64,000 nt of DNA, taken from Naematelia aurantialba (taxonomy: Eukaryota > Basidiomycota > Tremellomycetes > Tremellales > Naemateliaceae). Made by a program: the position numbers and the translations under genes. The notes below the pieces were generated by a model. The model had not been told where the DNA came from, ran no database searches, and saw nothing but the letters and a program-made list of their open reading frames with translations. The stretch covers positions 248,001 to 312,000 of the forward strand of contig JAKFAO010000005.1 in the NCBI GenBank assembly GCA_021527695.1. Direction: 5' to 3'. Of this stretch, positions 56,409 to 64,000 are shown in pieces (position 1 is the first letter of the stretch; the number at the start of each line of letters is the position of its first letter).

Positions 56409-59400
56409 ATGCTCAAGGGCGTCAAGGTAAGCATTTCCCCTTCCCACCAACCCCTCTCTCTTCCCCCCCCCCCTCTCCCCCAGCGCCACATGCAGCCACT
56501 CGTATACATTTCCTGGCGAGTAGTCGTCGGCTCTCTCCTGACTCTAAAACTCGTGTAGCAACTGTGGCCGTCTTCGGGGCAGTCCCAGTCGTCGCATACG
56601 GGCAAAGACACGCCCTCACCCACCCTCTCCCCGTCAGCATCGTTCGCGGCACTGGGCGGGCCGTACGATCAGGCCACGCCACGCGCATCGGCACTGAACA
56701 ATCCATTCGACACCGCTTCCAACCCAGCGAGTACTCCGGGACTTAGCAAGTCGGCTGCAGGCCTCTCGATTGACCCTGCGCGTCGCGCGGTCAGCCCAGC
56801 GCCAGGCGCAAGTAGCATGTCGAGCGGGGTCCGCACGCCCACCACACAGCACGGATTCGGTCTCCCACCGCTCGGCACACCTGGTATCGGTCAGCCCACC
56901 ACCGGCGTCACCGTCGGCGACCAGGTCGGACACAGCGGCTCGCTAGGCTTCGGCCTACACGAGCCACCAAAGATGAGAAAAGCAATGGCCAAGGCCGCAG
57001 ACGGTACAAAGACTCCCGTGGCCGGCGGTAGCCCTCCCGACTCGGTTACCCCTGGCGAATTGGAATTCTCGACTCAAGGTGGCAACGCACAGAACGGTCA
57101 CAATAGTCACGCTGCGCGAGGGTTATTGAACGTCAAGCTCATCTCAGCCCGAGGTCTCGCTGTCTCCCACTCGCGTGACGTGCAACCTCAACCATATGTT
57201 GTGATGCAATTTGAGCAGAACGAATTCGTCTCTCGTCCACCCCGACCTGCTGCCTCGCACCAATCAGTACCTTTTACGAGCTCCACTGTCCAGCCTATCG
57301 CACCTGGCAACTTGACACGAAGCACAAGCGGGCTTGGTAATACCATCAGTCGAGCTTTTGCAGAAGCAGTTGGCAGAGGAGGTAGAAGTCGGAAGGAGGG
57401 AGATGGGAGCGGGGCACAGACGCCTCGCGCAGAAGAGCCAGCCGGCGGAACGAGCTGGCTCGGCAAGCCAGGTCCGGGAGATCCAGTTTGGAAAGAAGAG
57501 GTCTCCTTGTGAGCTCTATATCCCGTCACTTTTCGCTGTTTCTATGCTGACATGTGACCAGCGACTTGACTTCTTCAAACTCGGCGTTGCATGTTTCCGT
57601 ATATGATCGCAGTAGGGAGGGCGAGGGCTTCTTGGGCATGTTAGACATCAAGCCTGTCCTCAAGGATGGCTATACACTGGATGGATGGTACAAGCTCGGA
57701 ACACGCGGTGATGAGGTAGTCACTGGCGAGGTATGGATCCAATCGACCTTCAGTGCTATCCGGGTGCGTTGTTTTACAGCCTGCTCTGTGTCTGCGCTGA
57801 TTTTCCGCAGAGCAAAGTACATCTCAAACCATCCGATTTCGAGTTCCTTAAACTCATCGGTCGAGGCACTTTCGGCCGCGTCTTCCAAGTTCGCAAGAAG
57901 GACACTCGCCGCATCTACGCCATGAAGGTCCTATCGAAGAAGGAGATCATTGCAAAGAAGGAGGTCGCACATACCATCGGCGAGCGCAAGATCCTGCAGC
58001 GGTCTCTGGAGTGTCCGTTCCTCGTCGGTCTCAAGTTTTCCTTCCAAACGGAGAAAGAACTATACTTTGTGACGGACTACAAATGCGGCGGGGAGTTATT
58101 TTGGCATCTGCAGAAGGAAGGACGGTTCTCGGAAGATCGCGCAAGGTTTTACATTGCCGAATTGATTCTGGCTCTCGAGCATTTGCACAAGTACAACATT
58201 GTTTACCGGTGAGTCGACTACGCAGCAAAGGGACTGAGATGCTGAAACTGTTAGCGACTTGAAACCCGAAAATATCCTTCTCGATGCGACCGGGCACGTA
58301 GCTCTGTGCGACTTTGGCCTGTCGAAGCCCGATCTCTCGAATGACCAGCTCACCAACACATTCTGCGGCACTACCGAGTGAGCTGAGCTGTTTAAGAGTT
58401 GCCGAGCTTCAGCTCATCCGATTAGGTACCTTGCGCCCGAAGTCCTGCTGGATGAGAAGGGTTATGGAAAGCACGTTGACTTTTGGTCGTTGGGTGTTTT
58501 GCTGTTCGAGATGTGCTGTGGCTGGTCACCGTTCTACGCCGAGCAGACTCAAGAGATGTACCGGTTGATCTGTGGGTGTCACTGGTTGTGGAAAACACGA
58601 AGCTGACGTTGGTTTCCAGGTTACGGCAAGATTAGGTTCCCCAAGCACGGTGAGTAGTGCAAGCATTTCCTTCCTCTCCCCTGAATGGTTCTGACCAGAT
58701 CGCGATATAGTGATCGGCGATGACGGCAAGCTATTTGTCAAAGGGGTGAGGTCAAGGATTCCCAGGAAAGGACCCCACTAATGGCCGATAGCTGCTCAAC
58801 CGCAACCCGCAAAACCGACTCGGAGCGACACGGGGCGCTGCCGAGCTGAAAGAGCATCCGTTTTTTGCGTCGATCGACTGGGATCTCTTGTACCGAAAGC
58901 AAATTACACCTCCCTTCAAACCCATTGTGGATTCGGACGAATCGGTCGCCAACTTTGATCCCGAATTCACCAACTCGTCACTCCAAGACGCAGGGATCAC
59001 ACCATGGGAGGACGAGGATTACGGTATCCCCAACCAGCCTGGCAAGCACACGTATGTCGGGCCCGGAGGAAGTCTGTCGTCAAGTAGCAATATGGCCAAA
59101 GCTGGGCTGGCGATCAACAAGCAACAACGGCCGCCTTTGACCACTGGCGGAGGAAGCCCTTTGACGAGCAGCGTGCAGGAGAACTTTCGAGGTTTTACGT
59201 ATACTGGCGAATCGCTCATGGTGAGTTGACGTACGAGATCGATTGTGCGAGAGGGCAGTCGTTGACGCGGTGACTTTGCAGCCACAATCCATGCTGGCTG
59301 ATCAGGCGATGGAGCAAGACTCAGATACCGAGAATGCGGTGGACGACGATGACGAGGTGGATGAAGACGAGGACGAAGACGAGGAGTTGGAAGGCGCACG

Positions 59401-59434
59401 TACGAGGCGACAAAGCGACGTGGACATGGAGTGA
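56409..59434 (+). CDS. SCH9: SCH9-type AGC kinase with C2 domain
   Basis: An AGC-family Ser/Thr kinase, the fungal S6K/PKB-like effector of TORC1 in nutrient, growth and stress signalling. A first exon of MLKGVK is followed by a long Ser/Thr/Pro/Gly-rich N-terminus. A C2-like domain then reads [53 protein letters not shown] and GWYKLG. The kinase domain starts [19 protein letters not shown] and [20 protein letters not shown]. It has [26 protein letters not shown], and a T-loop [20 protein letters not shown]. The AGC tail includes [17 protein letters not shown] and a hydrophobic motif [10 protein letters not shown]. An extra acidic end ([19 protein letters not shown]) follows, finishing DVDME. 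About nine introns. ATG context is good (CACCATGC). Confidence 0.96.
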
Positions 59435-59780
59435 GCGAGAGGACTGCGGATGCCGGGAGCCTTGGGACGTGTACGCGTTTTGAAGTTGTCACAATCCGAG
59501 TCTGCCGAGAGATCAAGACAAGTATAATAATATACCTGCCCCGCCGCCTAGCTACGACGCCTACTTGCTACTCTACAATATCGAAGGCTTTCTTTCCCGT
59601 CTATCAAGCCGGCGATTATGCCTCTGGTCGTACCTCGAGAGAGTGTTTGTGGTGTTACGCAGTTATGCAAGCATGAGCCATTGAGCGTGTCTCCCAGTTG
59701 CCATGAGGGCTGGATCTAGGATCTGGCACCTGGAAGCATTTGTTTCGGCTGGCCGTGGTCTGGGTTGAATTGCGAGATGG
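59435..59780. other. Intergenic, convergent 3' ends
   Basis: A 346-bp gap between SCH9 and the minus-strand low-complexity frame. Nothing beyond 3' flank is visible. Confidence 0.4.
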
Positions 59781-61436
59781 CTATCGAGCTAAGCCGGGTA
59801 CGCCTACGCCTCTGTCTACTCTGATGTCGGGGACTGGGAGGCCTAGTGCTTGGCGGCCAGATACTTGGCGGCCTGGGACTCTGGCACCTGGCGCTTGGGT
59901 GTCAGATACTCGGGGGCCTGGTACTCTGGCGCCTGGTCTGAGCATATGTCGTCGAGCCACTTCGGCCTTGAAAGACGCGATACCCGCCCTGACGTGCTCG
60001 AGCTCGGCGTGGCGCTTGGCGAGTTCCGCCCGCGCCTCGCGATCACATTCGCGCAAGAGATGTTCCAGGTCGACTCTCTGCTGTGGGGTTTTGCGGTGGT
60101 CTCCGACGACGCCAAGTGCTCCTCCTTCCCTAATCCCTGCACCTGCTCCTGGTGGCTCGAACTCTGTGGTCTCGTTCTGGTGTTCGTGCGGGTTGTGGTA
60201 CTGCGTCTGGGACCACTCCCGGACTCGGTTCTGGGTGTGGTGTTGGTATTGGTCCAAGTACAGGCACTGCTCGCCCTCTTCTTCGTGCTGTTGCGCTTGC
60301 TCTTGTCTTGGCTGTCTTTGCTCGTGTCTCTGCTCTTGTCTTTGCTCTTGTCTTTGCTGTCTTTGCTCTTGTCTTTGCCGTCTATGCTCTTGTCTTTGCT
60401 CTTGTCGTTGCTGTGTTTGCTGTGTTTGCGCTTGCCGAGGCAAACCTGGCGGCGTCTCTTGAAGAGACATGATCCGTCGGTGCTCTTGGAGAGAAACAAG
60501 GGAAAGAGGTTGAGCGCGAAGGTGTACGAGTTTGACCCGGGTCGCAGCAGTAGCAGCAGTTGGAGTGGCATCGGCGGGAGTGGTGATGGGGGTGATGGTA
60601 TTGTGAGGGGTAGTGGTCGTTGTGAGAGTGGGAGTGGCATCGGTGGCAGTTGTGGTCGTGGCAGTGGCAGTGGCACTAGTGGGAGTAGCGGATAAAGCGA
60701 GAGTAGCCGACTTGATACGCCGCATAGTCCTTACTTTCCGTGGCCGCACACCGAAAGCCAAGGCGGTGTCGGGAGGAGGAGCAGCGAGGAAGTCGTATGC
60801 TGGGGGCTGAGGGTATGAGCCATAGGACGGAATTGCGGCTGTGGGTATGGCTGGGGAGGCGGATATGGATGCGTATGCAGAAGTCGGGCTTGATAAGGAT
60901 GAGGCCAAGCTTGACGCGGATGGGGAGATCAAGCTCGAAGTGGAGGATACCGTTGACGATGATGTCAAGCTGGAAGTTGACGCTGATGCCATCGTTGACG
61001 ATGATGTCAAGCTCGACGCGGATGCTGAAGTCAGTGTCGACGAGGATGACGGGGACGAGGTCGAGCTCGAAGCGGATGCAAAGGTTATTATCGACGAGGT
61101 CGTCCAAGTCGACGGTGATATCTGTATTGCTGTTGGTGATGGGATCGGTTGTGCTGCTGTTGGGTTGGGCTGTGCTGCTGTTGAGGTCGGTTGCGTTGGA
61201 GTCGGGTCTGCTGCTGTTGGGTTGGGCTGTGCTGCTGTTGAGATTGGTTGTGGTGGTTTGGAGATTATGTTTACTTTCGGTAGTGACGTCTGAGCCGATG
61301 ACAAGGATACATGTACTCCAGAAGGCAGCGGCGGTGTTGGCGTTGACGGCAGGTGCAGGGGGTGCGAGACCGCGGAGAAGGTCATGGTTCTTCGCCGAAT
61401 CGCGGCATGCGCGTTCCGACCCTCTATGCTGCCCAT
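59781..61436 (-). CDS. Low-complexity protein, Ser/Thr-rich then Gln/Arg coiled coil
   Basis: One uninterrupted 551-codon frame from ATG at 61436. The N-terminal half is Ser/Thr/Ala/Pro-rich with repeats on AAQPNPTAA and SASSLTSSS. A hydrophobic-aromatic patch follows (YGSYPQPPAYDFLAAPPPD), then a Thr-rich run (ATATTTTATDATPT). The second half has a Gln/Arg/Glu repeat (RQEQRQQRQEQRQEQRHEQR) and a likely coiled coil (QQRVDLEHLLRECDREARAE, LAKRHAELEHVRAGIASF), ending in Gly/Arg/Val repeats (GRQVSGRQALGLP). I recognise no domain. Two long plus-strand frames overlap it, as expected for biased codons, so length alone is weak evidence. The coiled-coil segment is the best sign of a real protein. Confidence 0.6.
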   Translation of the reverse strand: MGSIEGRNAHAAIRRRTMTFSAVSHPLHLPSTPTPPLPSGVHVSLSSAQTSLPKVNIISKPPQPISTAAQPNPTAADPTPTQPTSTAAQPNPTAAQPIPSPTAIQISPSTWTTSSIITFASASSSTSSPSSSSTLTSASASSLTSSSTMASASTSSLTSSSTVSSTSSLISPSASSLASSLSSPTSAYASISASPAIPTAAIPSYGSYPQPPAYDFLAAPPPDTALAFGVRPRKVRTMRRIKSATLALSATPTSATATATTTTATDATPTLTTTTTPHNTITPITTPADATPTAATAATRVKLVHLRAQPLSLVSLQEHRRIMSLQETPPGLPRQAQTQQTQQRQEQRQEHRRQRQEQRQQRQEQRQEQRHEQRQPRQEQAQQHEEEGEQCLYLDQYQHHTQNRVREWSQTQYHNPHEHQNETTEFEPPGAGAGIREGGALGVVGDHRKTPQQRVDLEHLLRECDREARAELAKRHAELEHVRAGIASFKAEVARRHMLRPGARVPGPRVSDTQAPGARVPGRQVSGRQALGLPVPDIRVDRGVGVPGLAR

Positions 61437-62160
61437 GTGGCCGTAACGTCCCTGGATAGGCTGCAGTGCAGTAGCACGAGTAGAGACGGCGATTGCGATG
61501 ACGATTCGATTGCGAGATCAGATGTGTCGATGGTTTGATATGTCGACGGGTGATGTGTTGATTGGTTGACGTGTTGGTGCGTGATGCGTCGATCTTGTGG
61601 ACGATTAATGATCCTTTGAGAGTCAAATTGAGTCATATTGAGAGTTTTTGCACGCTGATTCAAACGGAAAATCTAGGCGCGGCGAGGCAGTACGTCCCGC
61701 GAATGCGCACCACTCGCCTTGAACAGCCACCACGAGGCGTCTCATCTGCGGTTCGCGATTCGCAAGTGGCGAGTACCGAGTGGCGAGGCTGAGATGGTCC
61801 GTGTCCCGCCCCCACGCGATCGATCTAATCAACGCCTCTTCGGCCTCCGCCTCAGCATAAGCAAGCACTGACAACAACACATGGCATACGCGATGATACC
61901 CGCATCTTGATGCCCGTCCGTCGCCCGAGTGCTTTTGCCCACGCCTCACACTCGCAAACAAGTAGCATCGTCTACATGCAGGGGTATATCGCGACGGCCA
62001 TTGAATACAAATGACGACCGACGTTATGCTATTATTCGACACAATGATGTTGTACCATGCAATCTCCTTTCTGAACCCTCTTCTTCCCCCCCCCTCCCAC
62101 CCTCCGCCTATCCAGCGCTCGCGATACGAGCAACACCTCCAGTCCCGCGAGACCAACAAC
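61437..62160. other. Intergenic, cullin 3' flank and upstream of the low-complexity frame
   Basis: About 0.7 kb between two minus-strand genes. It contains short GTCGA/TTGATTG-like repeats (61.52-61.60 kb) and GCGATTCGCAAGTGGCGAGT strings (61.75 kb). No gene is supported. Confidence 0.4.
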
Positions 62161-64000
62161 CTAAGCCATGTAGTTGTAAGTATCGATCGACCCCTCCACC
62201 CGTTCGAGATATTCCTTGTCTAGCAAATAATCAATCGCCTTCTTGATCTCTGGTACTTTGGGCGTGAACTTGGTCGAGATGTTGGCAGTCACTTCCTGAA
62301 TCAATGCCTGATGCTTCATCGACTGAAATCCCGTCAGCTCAGCTGAGACAGCCTTTGCCTCCAGCCAACTCACTTTTCGTGCTTTCATTAGTCGAACAAT
62401 CGTGGCCTGGTAGACAAATTTGCGGTCCTCGTCGACGGCTTGCAAGACCTCGGCGGTCTCCACCCTCTGTTCCGATTTCACTGGCATATTGAGCTGGACC
62501 CGAATCTTCTTATTTTTGAAGTCTATTGCTCGTCAGCCTCATCCGTTGAAGCACGAGACACCACTTACTCAAGTTCAGATCATAGGCATCGCCCTCCTCC
62601 AGCAGCACCTTTGTCTTGACCAGCAGTGCCATCTGAGCTCTTAATGTATTATCGGCAATTTGGGTCCCGCCCTGAATCTCCTTGTATGTCAAGCTGTCAT
62701 TCTCATTGAACAGACACAAGACCGCAAGCTGATATGCGTTGACCATGAAAATGTATTTCTGCGACAAATATGTCGTTCGGATTTCGCCTTTGCACAAGTG
62801 CCACAGGAACGCGAGTTTGCGGCCCGAATGTATGTCGCTATGATATTTGATGAAACGTTCGTGCAAACCCGTAATTTCGTGCGGCACAGTATAATCGGTA
62901 TTCGGAGGGTTCATTGGCCAAAAGTTGGTGCCGAGGATCATGGCATTAAAGTCAACTGATCACGATCAGCCATAGCCACTTGGGCACCAGGACACTCACC
63001 ACCAGTGTCATGCCCGGCATTACGTTCCTTGGCCTTGAATCGATCTGTCAGGTCACGACTCAGGCTGACATCTACAAGGATCAGCCATATGCCTGCTGCA
63101 TACGAAGCGGACTCACCGGTGAACATCCTAGTCAGCTTGTTGGTATAGTCGAAGCCATGAACGTCCTTCAGCTTAGCGATCATGCTACTCTCGCTGTCCT
63201 CCGATGCAGAAGCCTCGTTGACGAGCCGCTTGGCTAGATTTCGCTGATAGAATTTCTGGAAGACATCCTTGTCGTCTATGAACTTGAAGATGATCATCTT
63301 GCACAATGTGAGCACAAATTTGGCGTGAAGACTGCGAAGACTCACGACTCGGTTGAGAGCGGCCTCCAAAGAGTCCGCGTCCATATCTTTATTGTTCTTC
63401 TTCAGCAAGATATCACAATACGCTGCAAGCAGCTCTGGCGACCTAGTGGGAGTAGGGCATGCCGCATTGTCGTTGAAGAATACGCGACAGGCCTGATCGA
63501 GCGCGGTGTTGAAGCCGACTTCACCGCGGAAAGGGTTATTGACTACATCAGAGTATTTCGAGTTGACCTGCAACAGAGCTTCGACGTATCCCTTGGGATC
63601 CTAAGCAGACATGAGCTAAAGTTCACTTATCGCAAAAGCCGACCTACCAGGGATTCTGCTTTGCCAGCTTCGCTCACTGCCCCAGGTGCTGGCAACACCT
63701 TCTGTACTGCAGCGAGACCTGCCCGCTTGACATGTTCCTCGAACTTCTTCCGTAATGGCTCTAAACCGCTGGGTATCCGTGACAACAGACTGTACATTCG
63801 CGCCAGATCTGTTACAATCAGTCTCGGGCCGTACGCATCACGACTCAACTCACCATCGTTCTTATCGGCGTCCAGCAATGTCTGAAATTCTTCCCACATA
63901 CTCTCTGCATGTGCAGTAATCAGCACGTTCTCGCACCGTTCCTTGAGCTTGACAAGGATCAGCTATCTATACTGAGGTGGAAAAGCTACGAGCAAGGGGG
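62161..64000 (-). CDS. CUL1: Cullin-1 (Cdc53), partial: C-terminal part
   Basis: The scaffold of SCF ubiquitin ligases, holding the RING protein Rbx1 at its C-terminus and Skp1/F-box adaptors at its N-terminus. The gene runs off the right edge, so the N-terminal region is missing. Visible exons read LITAHAESMWEEFQTLLDAD, VNSKYSDVVNNPFRGEVGFN, LAAYCDILLKKNNKDMDADS, DDKDVFQKFYQRNLAKRLVN and EDSESSMIAKLKDVHGFDYT. Next are LHERFIKYHSDIHSGRKLAF and GEIRTTYLSQKYIFMVNAYQ. The last exon has VDEDRKFVYQATIVRLMKAR, where Lys of LMKARK is the NEDD8 site, and ends DTYNYMA with a stop at 62161. Small introns (for example about 62524-62570) interrupt it. The WHLCKGEI and YQL signature fits CUL1 better than CUL3 or CUL4. 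Confidence 0.94.

Noticed and set aside
59850..60695. Plus-strand frames of 240-281 codons rich in Leu, Val and Cys
   Set aside because: They are opposite the Gln/Arg and Ser/Thr repeats of the minus-strand frame; repeated LLSLLLSL-type strings reflect translation of CAG/CAA-type repeats on the other strand.
1..64000. tRNA, rRNA, CRISPR or bacterial-type elements
   Set aside because: I looked for B-box-like GGTTCGANNCC with a matching A box and for regular repeat-spacer arrays. The only close hit (about 4886) lies inside kinase coding sequence read in reverse. The tandem repeats present have no unique spacers.

Overview
The window is nuclear DNA of a basidiomycete fungus, most probably a tremellomycete (Cryptococcus/Trichosporon side of the tree). 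The evidence is GC-rich coding sequence, genes broken by many 40-70 bp introns with GTRNG donors and CTNAC/CTRAY-YAG acceptors, genes packed on both strands, a plant-like PMA1, a SCH9 kinase with an N-terminal C2 domain, and pyrimidine-rich 5' leaders. I saw no tRNA, rRNA, CRISPR array or bacterial feature.

Layout. 1-1.5 kb holds no gene I can support. 1.5-5.8 kb (-) is a large Ser/Thr kinase with an HND catalytic loop. 6.8-9.2 kb (-) is a cation-diffusion-facilitator (Mn-type) transporter, divergent from ASA1 (9.5-11.4 kb, +). Between the convergent 3' ends of ASA1 and the mitochondrial phosphate carrier (13.7-15.3 kb, -) lie two decayed copies of the C-terminal end of a retroelement polyprotein. 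The first is interrupted by a 484-bp solo LTR with a perfect 5-bp target duplication. Then come, on +, an intronless short-chain dehydrogenase (15.8 kb), glycine cleavage H protein (16.9 kb) and a WDR48/Bun107-like WD40 protein (18.2-22.8 kb). A 3.1-kb intergenic stretch leads into PMA1 (26.0-29.3 kb), followed by guanine deaminase (29.9-31.9 kb) and a lysine-rich nuclear-type protein (32.4-34.2 kb).

A mitochondrial branched-chain aminotransferase (34.6-36.9 kb, -) is divergent from a SYLF-domain protein (37.3-38.8 kb, +). 39-45 kb carries three unassigned minus-strand genes and a polysaccharide deacetylase. 45.4-47.8 kb is gene-poor. A phytanoyl-CoA-dioxygenase-like protein (47.9-49.8 kb, +) and glutamate-cysteine ligase (51.2-54.1 kb, +) follow, then a putative secreted acidic protein (54.8-55.4 kb, -), SCH9 (56.4-59.4 kb, +), a 551-codon low-complexity reading frame (59.8-61.4 kb, -) and the C-terminal part of cullin-1 (62.2 kb to the window end, -).

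The genes are mostly housekeeping and do not form one pathway or a metabolic cluster. Some share themes: nutrient and growth signalling plus proton homeostasis (SCH9, PMA1), ubiquitin-system control (WDR48 as a deubiquitinase cofactor, CUL1 as an SCF scaffold) and mitochondrial metabolism (phosphate carrier, GCV3, BCAT). The most unusual sequence is the nested retroelement/LTR locus, followed by a recurring pattern of minisatellites inside introns and leaders, some of them duplicating splice-acceptor-like motifs. I found no convincing undescribed multi-gene system. All intron positions are my own readings of splice signals and protein continuity, without transcript data.
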